This document shows positions 10,725 to 20,479 of a stretch of 64,000 bases of DNA, piece by piece. Made by a program: the position numbers and the translations under genes. The stretch is from positions 124,001 through 188,000 of the forward strand of contig NZ_JAIQCL010000005.1 in assembly GCF_020023385.1 (NCBI RefSeq), read 5' to 3'. Source of the stretch: Planococcus circulans. Lineage in GTDB: Bacteria > Bacillota > Bacilli > Bacillales_A > Planococcaceae. Positions within the stretch are counted from its first letter, which is position 1; every line of letters starts with the position of its first letter. The notes beneath the pieces were generated by a model. That model made no database searches, was not told the origin of the DNA, and saw only the letters and a list, made by a program, of their open reading frames with translations.

Positions 10725-11489
10725 TTAATTCATGCGGACACGTGTAATTGGAATGGACTTGGTGATGTCATTGACCACCCAGCTGGCAGCGATCAAGCCG
10801 ACTGAGGAAGGCACGAAGGCATTCGAGGACGGCGGCATCTGTGCTTTGCGGATGGTTGCATCGGGCTTGCCGACATTTCCGACCACGTCTTCACGGACGA
10901 TGATTGGGCTTTCGTCTGAGAAGACGACAGGAATGCCTTTGTAGATTCCGGCCTGGCGCAATTTCTTGCGGATGATTTTCGCCAGTGGATCAGTATGCGT
11001 TTTGGAGATATCCGCAATCTTAAATCGGGTCGGATCGGTCTTGTTGGCCGCTCCCATGCTCGCGATGATCTTGGTTCCGCGCTTATAGCATTCCTCCATC
11101 AAATGGACTTTGTAGATCATGGTGTCGGAAGCATCGATGACGTAATCCGGGTTATAGCTGAAGAATTCTTCGTACGTTTCTTCCGTATAGAACATATGCA
11201 GGGAAATCACCTTGCACTCTGTATTGATATCAGCAATGCGGTCTTTCATGACGCCTGCTTTGGACTGCCCCACTGTTGACAGGTTGGCGACCAGCTGGCG
11301 GTTGATATTGGTGATGTCGACATTGTCTTTGTCCACCAAAATGATGGTGCCGACGCCGCTTCTGGCACACGCTTCCGCCGCAAATGACCCCACGCCTCCG
11401 ATGCCCAGAATGGCAACCGTTGCATTTTTCAATAAATCGATTCCTTCTTTACCTACTGCTAATTCATTTCTCGAGAATTGGTGTAACAT
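10725..11489 (-). CDS. tcdA: tRNA threonylcarbamoyladenosine dehydratase (TcdA/YrvM)
   Basis: E1-like enzyme that cyclises t6A37 of tRNA to ct6A with ATP. The Rossmann nucleotide loop GIGGVGS lies at 29-35 and is followed by the ThiF-family VDKDNVDITNINRQ. With the ATG at 11489 it has 254 residues, the B. subtilis YrvM length; an in-frame TTG at 11507 would add six residues. AAAGG lies about ten bases upstream of the ATG. Downstream of 6S RNA as in B. subtilis. Confidence 0.94.
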   Translation of the reverse strand: MLHQFSRNELAVGKEGIDLLKNATVAILGIGGVGSFAAEACARSGVGTIILVDKDNVDITNINRQLVANLSTVGQSKAGVMKDRIADINTECKVISLHMFYTEETYEEFFSYNPDYVIDASDTMIYKVHLMEECYKRGTKIIASMGAANKTDPTRFKIADISKTHTDPLAKIIRKKLRQAGIYKGIPVVFSDESPIIVREDVVGNVGKPDATIRKAQMPPSSNAFVPSSVGLIAASWVVNDITKSIPITRVRMN

Positions 11490-11527
11490 TAAGCCACTGC
11501 CTTTCAATATTGATACGCATAATAGGG

Positions 11528-11556
11528 ATTATACACATTAAAAATCCCTCCGACAA
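11528..11556 (-). promoter_or_regulatory. Candidate tcdA promoter overlapping the 6S RNA terminator
   Basis: On the minus strand TTGTCG (11551-11556) and TATAAT (11528-11533) are separated by 17 bases. The -35 hexamer lies in the 3' arm of the 6S RNA terminator hairpin, and the predicted start is about 30 bases before the tcdA ATG. Confidence 0.55.
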
Positions 11557-11577
11557 ATAATTGTCGAAGGGATAAAA
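11537..11577 (-). terminator. Intrinsic terminator of 6S RNA
   Basis: Minus-strand hairpin ATCCCTTCGACAA-TTATT-TGTCGGAGGGAT followed by TTTTT, between the 6S RNA body and tcdA. Confidence 0.88.
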
Positions 11578-11589
11578 ATGATTTTTTAT

Positions 11590-11777
11590 TAGGAATCCCA
11601 ATCGTGCCGTCTTTGTTGGTGCGCATCGTTTGAACCCGCTGAAAGCAGGTGGGTGACCTCTTCACCACTTATAACTTCCCGTTAAGGCATGTTAGCCATG
11701 GTGAAATCCGATCTCCCGACGACATAATGTTGGGTCAAAATCGAATTGCTTAAAACGAACACATCAGGATTCTCTAT
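11590..11777 (-). ncRNA. ssrS: 6S RNA (6S-1/BsrA type)
   Basis: A transcript of about 185 bases lies between aspS and tcdA, the B. subtilis bsrA position. Its ends pair (5' GAATCC near 11772, 3' GGATTC near 11593), as required for the long 6S rod. The 5' part has CCTGATGTGTTCG and the middle has ATGGCTAACATGCC, which I recognise as 6S-like from Bacillus. Inner complementary segments (GACCCAACATTATGTCGTCGG against the 3' half) leave an open central region. 6S RNA binds sigma-A RNA polymerase and damps housekeeping transcription in stationary phase. Ends are approximate. Confidence 0.82.
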
Positions 11778-11783
11778 ACCCGT

Positions 11784-11812
11784 ATGTTAGCATACCTTTT
11801 TTATTTAGACAA
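11784..11812 (-). promoter_or_regulatory. Candidate promoter of 6S RNA
   Basis: On the minus strand TTGTCT (11807-11812) and TAACAT (11784-11789) have a 17-base spacer. The start would fall a few bases before the mature-looking 5' end, consistent with 5' trimming known for Bacillus 6S-1. Confidence 0.5.
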
Positions 11813-11817
11813 GCTTT

Positions 11818-13602
11818 TTACTCTGATACTTTTTTATTATTCTGAATGTTCAGCGATAGGCTCAATTCTTCAAGCTGCGCGCCGGAAACCGGGCTCGGTG
11901 CATCTGTCAGCAGGTCGCTGGCACTGGCCGTTTTCGGGAATGCGATGGTGTCGCGCAGGTTCGTGCGCCCTGCCAGCAACATTACCAGACGGTCCAAACC
12001 GAAAGCGATTCCGCCGTGCGGAGGCGTTCCGTATTCGAATGCTTCCATCAGGAAACCGAACTGCTCATTGGCTTCTTCTTTGCTGAAGCCCAGCACTTCA
12101 AACATCTGCTCCTGGATTTCGCGGCGGTAGATACGGGAAGATCCCCCACCCAGCTCATAGCCGTTCAAGACAAGGTCATAAGCTTGTGCACGGACGTTCT
12201 GCGGTTCTGTCGCCAATTTGTCCAGGTCTTCTTCAAACGGCATGGTGAAAGGATGGTGGGCAGCGTAGTAGCGGCCGTCCTTGTCATCATACTCAAGCAG
12301 CGGCCAGTCCGTAATCCACAGGAATTTATAGATCGAGTTGTCGATCAAGCCAAGCTCTTTGCCGAACTTCAGACGAAGTGCGCCAAGGGCATCGGCTACA
12401 ACCGTACGCTTGTCTGCCACGAACAACAGTAGATCTCCAGCTTCCGCTTCTGCACGTTCGGTCAAAGCAGTTGCCGCTTCGCCTTCAAAGAATTTGGCGA
12501 TCGGCCCTTTGACGCCTTCTTCTTCGACTTTCAGCCACGCCAGCCCTTTTGCGCCGTAAACGGCAGCGAAAGCACCAAGTGCGTCAATGTCCTTGCGTGA
12601 ATAATTGGCAGCCTGGCCTTTGACGTTGATCAGTTTAACCTGGCCGCCGTTTTCGATGGCGCCGGTGAAGACTTTGAATGCTGAATCTTTCACCAGATCC
12701 GAGACGTCGACCAATTCCAGGCCGAAGCGCACATCCGGTTTATCCGAACCGAAACGGTCCATCGCTTCTGTATAGCTCATGCGCTGGAACGTCGGCTCGA
12801 TGTCGATTTTCTTGACGTCTTTCATCATTTGGACCATCAAACGTTCATTCATTCCGATAATGTCTTCCATCGTCTGGAAGCTCATTTCCATGTCGATTTG
12901 CGTGAATTCCGGCTGGCGGTCTGCACGGAGATCTTCATCACGGAAGCAGCGGGCAATCTGGTAATATTTATCGAAGCCGGACACCATCAGCATCTGCTTG
13001 AAGAGCTGCGGAGACTGCGGCAAGGCATAGAATTCTCCGTCATGGACACGGCTTGGCACCAAATAATCGCGTGCGCCTTCAGGAGTTGATTTCGTCAAAA
13101 TTGGTGTTTCCACTTCAATGAAACCTTCTTCATCCAAAAAGCGGCGGATGGATTTGGTGACGTCTGAACGCATTTTGAATGTTTCGTACATCGCCGGACG
13201 GCGCAGGTCCAGGTAACGGTATTTCAGGCGCAGGTCTTCATTGACATCGGTATTGTCTTCGATCGCGAATGGCGGATTTTTCGCTGCATTGATAATGGAG
13301 GCATGATCCACCTGCACTTCGATTTTCCCGGTTTTCATGGCCGCATTTACTTGTCCTTCAGTTCGTTCTACAACCAGACCATCGATATGAACCACAAATT
13401 CATTGCGCAGCGACTCACCGATCGCGGCGGCTTCTGTTGAAATTTCCGGATTGAAGACCACTTGGACAATTCCTGAACGGTCACGGACATCGACAAAGAT
13501 CAAGCCGCCAAGGTCCCGGCGTTTTTGTACCCAGCCTTTTAATGTAACACGCTGCCCAATGGCAGTTTCGTTGACTTCCCCACAATAATGCGTTCTAGAC
13601 AT
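11818..13602 (-). CDS. aspS: Aspartyl-tRNA synthetase, bacterial type
   Basis: Class II synthetase for tRNA-Asp. The 594 residues are the size of the bacterial form with an inserted GAD domain. Order: N-terminal OB anticodon-binding domain ([19 protein letters not shown]), motif 1 and catalytic core ([20 protein letters not shown]), motif 2 [21 protein letters not shown] insertion, motif 3 [15 protein letters not shown]. The B. subtilis enzyme and its tRNA use Asp only; no Asn-recognition claim can be made from sequence alone. It begins two bases after hisS and shares its T-box leader. Confidence 0.97.
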   Translation of the reverse strand: MSRTHYCGEVNETAIGQRVTLKGWVQKRRDLGGLIFVDVRDRSGIVQVVFNPEISTEAAAIGESLRNEFVVHIDGLVVERTEGQVNAAMKTGKIEVQVDHASIINAAKNPPFAIEDNTDVNEDLRLKYRYLDLRRPAMYETFKMRSDVTKSIRRFLDEEGFIEVETPILTKSTPEGARDYLVPSRVHDGEFYALPQSPQLFKQMLMVSGFDKYYQIARCFRDEDLRADRQPEFTQIDMEMSFQTMEDIIGMNERLMVQMMKDVKKIDIEPTFQRMSYTEAMDRFGSDKPDVRFGLELVDVSDLVKDSAFKVFTGAIENGGQVKLINVKGQAANYSRKDIDALGAFAAVYGAKGLAWLKVEEEGVKGPIAKFFEGEAATALTERAEAEAGDLLLFVADKRTVVADALGALRLKFGKELGLIDNSIYKFLWITDWPLLEYDDKDGRYYAAHHPFTMPFEEDLDKLATEPQNVRAQAYDLVLNGYELGGGSSRIYRREIQEQMFEVLGFSKEEANEQFGFLMEAFEYGTPPHGGIAFGLDRLVMLLAGRTNLRDTIAFPKTASASDLLTDAPSPVSGAQLEELSLSLNIQNNKKVSE

Positions 13603-13604
13603 AA

Positions 13605-14885
13605 TTATTCCTCCAGTGATTTCTTTTTCAATATGGTTTGGGCGATTTCTTCGAATGCCATTTCCTGCTGCTCACCCGTCGCCATTTCCTTCAATGCCAC
13701 TTTTCCGCTTGCCAATTCCGTTTCGCCGATGACGATGACGAAGCCGGCGCCTTTGCGGTCAGCGGATTTCATCTGCGCTTTCACTTTGCGGCCGTTGAAA
13801 TCCATATCCGCTGAAATGCCGTTCAAACGTAGATCGCGTACGACCGAAAATGCTTTTTTCTTGCTCGACTCGTCCATCGCCACCACGTAAACCTCCAGGT
13901 TGTTCGATTGGCCGATTTCGACTTTTTCCATCTCAAGCGCCAACAATAAGCGCTCGATGCTCATCGCAAAGCCGATTCCCGGAGATTCCGGACCGCCGAG
14001 ATCTTCGACGAGGCCGTTATAGCGTCCGCCGCCGGCCAAAGTTGTGATGGCGCCGAAGCCTTCCGCTTCGCTCATGATTTCAAAAGCGGTGTGGTTATAA
14101 TAATCAAGTCCGCGGACCAGATTCGGATCCACGACAAAGTCGATGTCCATGCTCGAAAGGTACGCTTGCACTTCATCAAAATAAGCCTGTGATTCTTCGT
14201 TCAAATAATCATTAAGGGACGGCGCAGTTGCCATCAACGGATGGTTGCGGTCCACTTTGCAATCCAGGATGCGCAATGGATTTTTCTTGAGCCGGATCTG
14301 GCAGTCGCTGCAGAATTCATCGATGCTTGGCTCGAAATGTTTGATCAACGCTTCTTTATGCGCCACACGGCTTTCCGTGTCGCCGAGTGAATTGATGACC
14401 AGACGCAATTGCTTCAGGCCGACAGAACGGTATAGGTCCATAGCAAGTGAAATCACTTCTGCGTCGATTGCCGGATCCTTGGAACCGATTGCTTCGACAC
14501 CGAACTGCACAAACTGGCGCATGCGGCCTGCCTGCGGACGTTCATAGCGGAACATCGGGCCGGTATAGAATAATTTCACCGGCTGGTCCGGCATGCCGAA
14601 TAATTTATTTTCTACATAAGATCGGACAACGGACGCTGTGCCTTCCGGACGCAGCGTCAGTGAACGGTCGCCGCGGTCCTGGAATGTATACATTTCCTTT
14701 TGGACGATATCCGTCGTGTCACCGACACTGCGCTGGAATAATTCCGTGTGTTCGAAAATAGGCGTGCGGATTTCCTTGTATTGGTAGAGCCTGCACAAGT
14801 CGTTGATTTTTTGTTCGACTTCCTGCCATTTGGCGGATTGGTCGGGCAGCACGTCATACGTGCCGCGTGGTGCTTGAATGTTCAT
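13605..14885 (-). CDS. hisS: Histidyl-tRNA synthetase
   Basis: Class II synthetase for tRNA-His; 426 residues. Visible are [10 protein letters not shown] at the start, motif 2 [16 protein letters not shown], the histidine-binding [15 protein letters not shown] and [14 protein letters not shown], and a C-terminal anticodon-binding domain. GGAGTGAAG precedes the ATG. It is the first gene of the hisS-aspS transcript. Confidence 0.97.
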   Translation of the reverse strand: MNIQAPRGTYDVLPDQSAKWQEVEQKINDLCRLYQYKEIRTPIFEHTELFQRSVGDTTDIVQKEMYTFQDRGDRSLTLRPEGTASVVRSYVENKLFGMPDQPVKLFYTGPMFRYERPQAGRMRQFVQFGVEAIGSKDPAIDAEVISLAMDLYRSVGLKQLRLVINSLGDTESRVAHKEALIKHFEPSIDEFCSDCQIRLKKNPLRILDCKVDRNHPLMATAPSLNDYLNEESQAYFDEVQAYLSSMDIDFVVDPNLVRGLDYYNHTAFEIMSEAEGFGAITTLAGGGRYNGLVEDLGGPESPGIGFAMSIERLLLALEMEKVEIGQSNNLEVYVVAMDESSKKKAFSVVRDLRLNGISADMDFNGRKVKAQMKSADRKGAGFVIVIGETELASGKVALKEMATGEQQEMAFEEIAQTILKKKSLEE

Positions 14886-14907
14886 ACTCTCTTCACTCCT
14901 CTATTTT

Positions 14908-15180
14908 TCCATACAAAAAAGCTCCCGCCCCTTGCTTTACGCAAGGGACGAGAGCCTGTATAAGCTTCCGCGGTTCCACCCTAGTTGATGCAAAAAGATG
15001 CATCCTCTCATTCCGGGTAACGGCCGGTTCCGTTTTTTCCTAATAAGCGGCTTACGCTTTTCAGAAAAAAGCCTCGAAAGTGTTTTTCGTCGCAGTTGTC
15101 TGCAGGAAAGTTTACAGCCTGAGACTTTCCCTCTCTTTTCAGCCAAATCATGCAATTACTTTCTCCGTCGTCAGCAAATA
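14908..15180 (-). promoter_or_regulatory. T-box leader of hisS-aspS with terminator
   Basis: The T-box consensus AGGGTGGAACCGCGG is on the minus strand at 14968-14982. It is followed by the terminator hairpin CTCTCGTCCCTTGC / GCAAGGGGCGGGAG with a T-run at about 14914-14956. The 200 bases upstream are rich in complementary segments, as expected for Stem I. The specifier (His CAC or Asp GAC) was not resolved by eye. Confidence 0.92.
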
Positions 15181-15203
15181 TATAAGTATAATAAAGAGAA
15201 ACT

Positions 15204-15330
15204 TCACTCAGTGGGGATTCTTTATCCCCCACTGAGTGTTAGTTGACCCAATCGGACTTTTACGGGCAGTGGAGCTCCCTCTTTTATAAGCGGGAGTCCT
15301 ACTGCCCGTTAAAGCGGGATAAATCAATCT
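15204..15330. repeat. Pair of strong adjacent hairpins of unknown nature
   Basis: Between the divergent hisS leader and amidase gene lie two palindromes. The first, CACTCAGTGGGGAT-TCTTT-ATCCCCCACTGAGTG (15206-15239), is nearly perfect. The second has arms ACGGGCAGTGGAGCTCCC and GGGAGTCCTACTGCCCGT around an AT-rich loop (15259-15309) and ends in TTAAAGCGGGATAAA. They could be factor-independent terminators, a riboregulator or the two ends of a short IS200/IS605-derived element; the sequence does not decide. Confidence 0.6.
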
Positions 15331-15360
15331 TAATAACTCCCCGATAGCTTGTCAACCTTT

Positions 15361-15389
15361 TTGACACAAGGCGCCCGTTTTTTGATACT
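15361..15389 (+). promoter_or_regulatory. Sigma-A promoter of the amidase gene
   Basis: TTGACA (15361-15366), 17-base spacer, GATACT (15384-15389), about 30 bases before the start codon. The -35 is perfect consensus. Confidence 0.75.
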
Positions 15390-15420
15390 ATGGGAGAGAA
15401 GTTTCTTTAGGGGGAATGGC

Positions 15421-16992
15421 ATGAAACGCAAATGGTTCATCGTACTTATTTTATTCTTTTTATTCATAGCCGGCAGCTTGCCGCTGCTCGATAAAGATCA
15501 TGCATCAGCCGATACCGGCAGCGTCGAAATTTCCGGCACTACGGTCAATGTCAGAAGCGGCCCTGGATTGTCATACAGCGTAACCGGCGACTTGGAGCAG
15601 GGACAGACGGCTTCCGTCATTTCCAAAGAAGGCGACTGGCTGGAAGTCCGTGTGGATGACAAGGAAGGCTGGATCGCTTCCTGGCTGACGACATCCAAGG
15701 ATGAAGAACAAACGGCATCCGGCCAAACAGCCGTATCTTCGGTCAACGGCCTGAACGTCCGTGCACAACCCGATCTCTCAGCAGCTGTGCTGACGAAGAT
15801 GAAAGCCGGAGACGAGGCTGAAGTGATCAGCGCAGCAGGAGACTGGCTGGAAATCAATTTCCGCAATACCCGGGGATTTGTCTCCAAGCAATACATAAGC
15901 GTGGCTGATGGAGCACCCGAAACAGATCAGCCGGCTGACGCCGAGAAAACAGAGGAAAAGAAAGAGGCGCTTTCCAAAGTCTCATCTTTTGAAATTGCCG
16001 TCAGCGCATTGAATGTCCGTTCAAAACCTGACCTCAGCTCGAAGATCCAACAGACAGTCAACCAAGGGCAAGTCTTCCCTGTCGTGTCCATGAAAGGAAA
16101 TTGGGTGGAAATCCAATTGGCTGAAGGCAAAAACGGCTGGGCATATGCATTCCACGGCCAATTATCCGACGAGACAGCCGAAACGCGCTCGAACGATACA
16201 CAAGAGTCCGTCACCATCCTGACCGACGGTACAAACCTGCGGACCGAAGCGACAACTGCATCTGAAGTTGCCAGCCGCGCAGATGCCGGAGATAACTTGC
16301 CGGTCCTCGATAAGCAAGGCGAATGGTATCAGGTTTCATTACCGGATGGCCAGGCCGCCTTTGTTGCTGAATGGGTCGTGTCTTCAGAAGACGCGATCGC
16401 AGAAGAAGAGCAGACAGAAGTGCCTGACCGCAAGAAAGGCACCTTGAACGGTATCACCATCGTGCTCGATCCGGGCCATGGCGGAAATGACGGCGGTACC
16501 GTCGGCGTCCGCAAAACAGAAGAAAAAGAATTGACCTTGAAGACGGCAGAAACCCTGTCCCATCATCTGAACGCAGCTGGAGCTGAAGTCGTCATGACCC
16601 GGCAGTCCGACACCTATGTCGACCTGCGCAAGCGCGTTGCCAGCAGCCAGCAGGCTGGAGCCGACGCCTTTGTCAGCATCCACTATGATTCCACCGACGA
16701 CAGCAGCATATCTGGATTCACATCCTATTACCAGCACGATTACCAAAAAGAATTAGCCGAATACCTCAACTCGGGACTCGGCGACAAATTGACCCTGCAT
16801 GACCGCGGCGTCCAGCACGGCAATTACCTCGTGCTCCGTGAAAATCAGCAGCCGGCCGTGCTCGTCGAACTTGGCTTCCTCAGCAATTTCAACGAGGAAC
16901 GCGTCCTGACCACTAAGCAATTCCGCGAACAGGCGGCGCTCGGCCTCTACACCGGCATCATCAACTACTTTGATGCGCAGCTGGGCGAATAA
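15421..16992 (+). CDS. yrvJ: Secreted N-acetylmuramoyl-L-alanine amidase with four SH3b domains (YrvJ-like)
   Basis: Cell-wall hydrolase that cuts the MurNAc-L-Ala bond. With the ATG at 15421 (AGGGGGAA upstream) it has 523 residues. Signal peptide: MKRK, a hydrophobic run to residue 20, then HASA before the likely cut near 30. Four SH3b wall-binding domains follow, each marked by an LNVRS/VNVRS/NLRT-type strand and a W[LY]EV-type strand. The C-terminal Amidase_3 domain has zinc ligands in DPGHGGNDGG, EEKELTL and SIHYD, and the catalytic Glu in LVELGFLSN. Same locus as B. subtilis yrvJ. The longer frame from 15349 has no ribosome site. Confidence 0.95.
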   Translation: MKRKWFIVLILFFLFIAGSLPLLDKDHASADTGSVEISGTTVNVRSGPGLSYSVTGDLEQGQTASVISKEGDWLEVRVDDKEGWIASWLTTSKDEEQTASGQTAVSSVNGLNVRAQPDLSAAVLTKMKAGDEAEVISAAGDWLEINFRNTRGFVSKQYISVADGAPETDQPADAEKTEEKKEALSKVSSFEIAVSALNVRSKPDLSSKIQQTVNQGQVFPVVSMKGNWVEIQLAEGKNGWAYAFHGQLSDETAETRSNDTQESVTILTDGTNLRTEATTASEVASRADAGDNLPVLDKQGEWYQVSLPDGQAAFVAEWVVSSEDAIAEEEQTEVPDRKKGTLNGITIVLDPGHGGNDGGTVGVRKTEEKELTLKTAETLSHHLNAAGAEVVMTRQSDTYVDLRKRVASSQQAGADAFVSIHYDSTDDSSISGFTSYYQHDYQKELAEYLNSGLGDKLTLHDRGVQHGNYLVLRENQQPAVLVELGFLSNFNEERVLTTKQFREQAALGLYTGIINYFDAQLGE

Positions 16993-16993
16993 A

Positions 16994-17027
16994 AAAAGCA
17001 CGGAGAAAATATTCTCCGTGCTTTTTT
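16994..17027 (+). terminator. Terminator shared by the amidase gene and dtd
   Basis: AAAAAAAGCACGGAG-AAAATATT-CTCCGTGCTTTTTT begins right after the amidase stop codon. The A-run and T-run on opposite sides let it work in both directions, so it could also end the convergent relA-dtd transcript after the array at 17046-17145. Confidence 0.9.
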
Positions 17028-17045
17028 GTGTGGATTTTTGTGTTT

Positions 17046-17145
17046 CGTGCATATTTCTTTCCGAACGTGCGCAATATCTGCTGAGCGTGCGTATTTTGAA
17101 AAAAGCGTGCGTATCTGGCCGCGAACGTGCGTATCGTGCGGGAAG
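17046..17145. repeat. Array A: five CGTGC units on an exact 20-bp period
   Basis: CGTGC occurs at 17046, 17066, 17086, 17106 and 17126, each 20 bp apart. Most units are followed by GTAT or a close variant and preceded by GAA, GAG or AAG; the bases between vary. One extra off-phase CGTGC is at 17135. In the dtd transcript sense the motif reads ATACGCACG. The array starts about 66 bases after the dtd stop. Period 20 and lack of conserved reading frame argue against coding. Confidence 0.9.
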
Positions 17146-17210
17146 TAGGGATAAGTTGGACAAACCAAAAAGAAGCACAGGCTAACTCGCCTGCACTTCT
17201 CCTCAAATTT

Positions 17211-17651
17211 CTATTTAGATTCCACCAGGATCGTCACGGGGCCGTCATTGACCAGCTGGACGTCCATCATGGCGCCGAAGGTGCCGGTTTCGACAACCAG
17301 GCCATGACTTCGCAGCGCCTCGTTAAAGGCCTGCCAAAGCGGTTCTGCCGTTTCCGGCCGCGCCGCCGAGATGAAGCTTGGCCGACGCCCTTTTTTGACA
17401 TCGCCGTAAAGCGTGAATTGGGAGATCGACAGGATCTCGCCCCCGTTGTCGAGAATCGATCGGTTCATCTTGCCTTCTTCGTCTTCGAACAGGCGAAGCT
17501 GAGCAATTTTGCCGGCCAGATAATCGGCATCTTTCTCTGTATCTTCATGGGTGATGCCGACAAGCAGCACATAGCCGGAGCTGATGGCGCCGGTTATGTC
17601 GCCTTCGACCGTCACCGATGCTCCTTTGGATCGTTGCAGAACTACTCTCAT
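17211..17651 (-). CDS. dtd: D-aminoacyl-tRNA deacylase
   Basis: Homodimeric proofreading enzyme that hydrolyses D-aminoacyl-tRNA and Gly-tRNA-Ala. The 146 residues match the family. Signature [17 protein letters not shown] lies in the middle and the cross-subunit Gly-cisPro-type region is GPVT near the C-terminus ([11 protein letters not shown]). It starts ten bases after the relA stop, as in B. subtilis yrvI. Confidence 0.96.
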   Translation of the reverse strand: MRVVLQRSKGASVTVEGDITGAISSGYVLLVGITHEDTEKDADYLAGKIAQLRLFEDEEGKMNRSILDNGGEILSISQFTLYGDVKKGRRPSFISAARPETAEPLWQAFNEALRSHGLVVETGTFGAMMDVQLVNDGPVTILVESK

Positions 17652-17660
17652 GCTGCCTCC

Positions 17661-19853
17661 TTAATTCGTCACACGCTGGACCGAGTAGACATCGGGAATC
17701 GATTTGATCCGTTCGACGACGCGGTTCAGGTGCGAGATATGCGGAATCATGATCGACAGATTGATCGTCGCGATCTTGTCTTTATCCGCACGGCCGCTCA
17801 CGGCGGTGATGGTCGTCTTCGTTTCGCTGACCATGTGCATGACTTCATTGATCAAACCGGTGCGGTCGTATGCCTGCACTTCAATGTCGATCTGGTACGA
17901 TTTATTGTCCGGCGACCCCTCATTCTCCCATTCAACCGGTATCAGACGGTCGTTTTCTTCGGAGTGGATGTTCGGACAATCGGTGCGGTGGACGGAAACG
18001 CCTCGGCCTTTAGTGATAAAGCCGATGATGTCGTCGCCCGGCACCGGGTTGCAGCATTTCGACAGGCGGATCATCATGTTGTCGATGCCTCGGACGATGA
18101 CGCCTGATTCCGTCTGCTTTTTCGGTACATTGGATTTCATTTCAACGGTGATTTTTTCAAGTGCTTCTTCCTGCTCACGTTTTTTGCGCATTTTTTCTGC
18201 CAGGCGGTTGACGACCTGTTGAGCCGTAATTCCGGTAAAGCCGACCGCTGCGTACATATCGTCTTCGCCTGCAAAATTGAATTTATCGCAGACGCGCTTG
18301 ATATTTTCGTTCGTCAGCACTTCTTTGATCGGGAACTCCTGGGATTTGATCTCTTTTTCGATCAAGTCCCGGCCTTTTTGGACATTGTCTTCACGCAATT
18401 GCTTTTTGAAGAATTGCTTGATCTTGTTTTTCGTCTGCGTCGATTTGGCGATTTTCAGCCAGTCACGGCTTGGACCGAAAGATTGCTTCGACGTCAAAAT
18501 TTCCACGATGTCTCCCGTATGCAACTCCGTATCGAGCGGTGCCATCTTGCCGTTTATTTTGGCGCCGATGGTTTTATTGCCGATTTCCGAGTGGACACGG
18601 TAAGCGAAATCGATTGGGCAGGAGCCTGCCGGCATTTCGATGACGTCGCCTTTTGGCGAGAAGACGTAGACCATATCGGAAAACAGATCGTATTTCAACG
18701 ATTCCATGAATTCTTCCGCGTTGTCGGATTCGTTCTGGAAATCCAGGATTTCACGGAACCACGACAGGCGTGAATCGACCGAGCTTTTCGGCTTGTCGAT
18801 GGTTTTGCCTTCTTTATAGGCCCAATGCGCCGCTACCCCATATTCGGCGATACGGTGCATTTCTTCGGTGCGGATCTGCACTTCCAGCGGATCGCCTTGT
18901 GGACCGATTACGGTCGTGTGCAGCGACTGGTATAGGTTCTGTTTCGGCATCGCGATGTAATCCTTGAAGCGGCCCGGCATCGGCTTCCATGTGGAATGGA
19001 TGATGCCCAGTACCGCATAACAGTCCTTGATGCTTTCCACGGTGATGCGGACTGCCAATAAATCATAGATTTCGTTGAACTGTTTATTTTGGATGGCCAT
19101 CTTCCGGTAAATGCTGTAGATGTGTTTCGGCCGGCCGAAAAGATCCGCCTTGATGTCGACTTCGTCGAGCTGTGTGCGGATCTCACCCATAACTTTATTT
19201 AAATATTCTTCCCGTTCGGTCCGTTTCTTTTTCATCAAATTGACGATCCGGTAATACTGCTGCGGGTTCAAATAGCGCAATGCCGTATCTTCCAGTTCCC
19301 ACTTGATGGTATTGATCCCAAGCCGGTGCGCAATCGGGGCAAAGATTTCCAAGGTTTCATTGGCTTTGATGCGCTGCTTTTCAACAGACTGGTATTTCAG
19401 GGTCCGGAGATTGTGCAGACGGTCAGCCAGTTTGATGAGGATGACACGGATGTCCTGTGCCATCGCCACAAACATCTTGCGGTGGTTTTCCGCCTGCTGC
19501 TCTTCTTTGGACAAATACTTGATCTTGCTCAACTTGGTCACGCCGTCGACCAGCATCGCCACTTCTTCATCGAAATCACGGACGATGTCTTCCCGGCTGA
19601 CTTCCGTATCTTCCACGACATCATGCAAAAAGCCCGCTGCCACAGTGGCTGGATCCATCTGCAGCTCTGCCAGGATCCCGGCCACCTGCACCGGATGCAC
19701 AATATACGGTTCTCCGGATTTCCGGAACTGTCCCATGTGGGCATCGTACGCAACTTGATACGCCTTCTTAATCGTTTTCACATGATCGGCATTCATATAA
19801 GACGCAACCATCTCGAATACATCTTCAGCTGTTCTCACTTGATCCTTCGCCAT
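17661..19853 (-). CDS. relA: Bifunctional (p)ppGpp synthetase/hydrolase Rel
   Basis: Makes and degrades the alarmones ppGpp/pppGpp on starved ribosomes. From the ATG at 19853 (AAGGTGG upstream) it has 730 residues, near the B. subtilis 734. Order: HD hydrolase domain with H53 and HDVVED at 77-82, RelA/SpoT synthetase ([19 protein letters not shown]), TGS domain ([18 protein letters not shown]), helical and zinc-finger part with [20 protein letters not shown]-terminal ACT domain. The intact HD motif says hydrolase as well as synthetase. An upstream ATG at 19883 is unsupported. Confidence 0.97.
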   Translation of the reverse strand: MAKDQVRTAEDVFEMVASYMNADHVKTIKKAYQVAYDAHMGQFRKSGEPYIVHPVQVAGILAELQMDPATVAAGFLHDVVEDTEVSREDIVRDFDEEVAMLVDGVTKLSKIKYLSKEEQQAENHRKMFVAMAQDIRVILIKLADRLHNLRTLKYQSVEKQRIKANETLEIFAPIAHRLGINTIKWELEDTALRYLNPQQYYRIVNLMKKKRTEREEYLNKVMGEIRTQLDEVDIKADLFGRPKHIYSIYRKMAIQNKQFNEIYDLLAVRITVESIKDCYAVLGIIHSTWKPMPGRFKDYIAMPKQNLYQSLHTTVIGPQGDPLEVQIRTEEMHRIAEYGVAAHWAYKEGKTIDKPKSSVDSRLSWFREILDFQNESDNAEEFMESLKYDLFSDMVYVFSPKGDVIEMPAGSCPIDFAYRVHSEIGNKTIGAKINGKMAPLDTELHTGDIVEILTSKQSFGPSRDWLKIAKSTQTKNKIKQFFKKQLREDNVQKGRDLIEKEIKSQEFPIKEVLTNENIKRVCDKFNFAGEDDMYAAVGFTGITAQQVVNRLAEKMRKKREQEEALEKITVEMKSNVPKKQTESGVIVRGIDNMMIRLSKCCNPVPGDDIIGFITKGRGVSVHRTDCPNIHSEENDRLIPVEWENEGSPDNKSYQIDIEVQAYDRTGLINEVMHMVSETKTTITAVSGRADKDKIATINLSIMIPHISHLNRVVERIKSIPDVYSVQRVTN

Positions 19854-19897
19854 AATTGCCCACCTTGCTTTAAATTTTTCCAAAAGTATATCTTTCT

Positions 19898-19927
19898 ATT
19901 ATAAAAAACAAAGTGGTTAAATGTAAA
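19898..19927 (-). promoter_or_regulatory. Promoter of relA-dtd
   Basis: Minus strand TTTACA (19922-19927), 18-base spacer, TATAAT (19898-19903), about 40 bases before the relA start. It sits just after the PfpI gene stop, so relA is likely transcribed separately from that gene. Confidence 0.65.
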
Positions 19928-19933
19928 GCTTTG

Positions 19934-20458
19934 TTAGCCCTTCTCCATCACTTTAATGAATTCACGGAGATAATCCGGCAGATCCGGTGGCCGGCGGCTT
20001 GACACCAAGTGCCCATCCACCACCACGGCTTCATCCAGCCACTCCGCGCCGGCATTGACCATATCATCTTTTATGCCTGGCGTGCTGGTGACTTTTCGGC
20101 CATTTAAAATATTGGCGGAAATAAGCACCCACCCGGCGTGGCAAATTTGCCCGATCGGCTTTTTCTGGTCATCCATATGGCAGACCATCTCCAAAACTTC
20201 CGGAAAGCGGCGGATTTTGTCGGGTGCCCAGCCGCCTGGAACAAGAATCGCGTCGTATTCCTTGGCGAGCGCTTCGCCATAAGTCATATCCGATTTTGCC
20301 GGAACGCCGTATTTGCCGATATAATCGACACCTGCCTCCTCTCCTGCGATGTCCACTTCTGCCCCTTCTTCACGCAATCTTAAAATCGGATACCAAAGTT
20401 CCAGATCCTCGAATTCATGGTGAATGAAACTCAACACTTTCTTTCCAGTCAATCTCAT
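19934..20458 (-). CDS. DJ-1/PfpI-family protein
   Basis: 174-residue single-domain DJ-1/PfpI protein, a family of deglycases, chaperones and cysteine hydrolases. The nucleophile elbow is GQICHAGWVLISA with the Cys followed by His, the PfpI-type arrangement; the loop DAILVPGGWAPD and the family Glu near the N-terminus (HHEFEDLEL) are present. The exact substrate cannot be read from sequence; glyoxal/methylglyoxal protection is the usual annotation. It separates relA from apt together with the beta-helix gene, an insertion absent from the B. subtilis order. Confidence 0.9.
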   Translation of the reverse strand: MRLTGKKVLSFIHHEFEDLELWYPILRLREEGAEVDIAGEEAGVDYIGKYGVPAKSDMTYGEALAKEYDAILVPGGWAPDKIRRFPEVLEMVCHMDDQKKPIGQICHAGWVLISANILNGRKVTSTPGIKDDMVNAGAEWLDEAVVVDGHLVSSRRPPDLPDYLREFIKVMEKG

Positions 20459-20479
20459 ATTATTGCCTCCTCGTATAGT

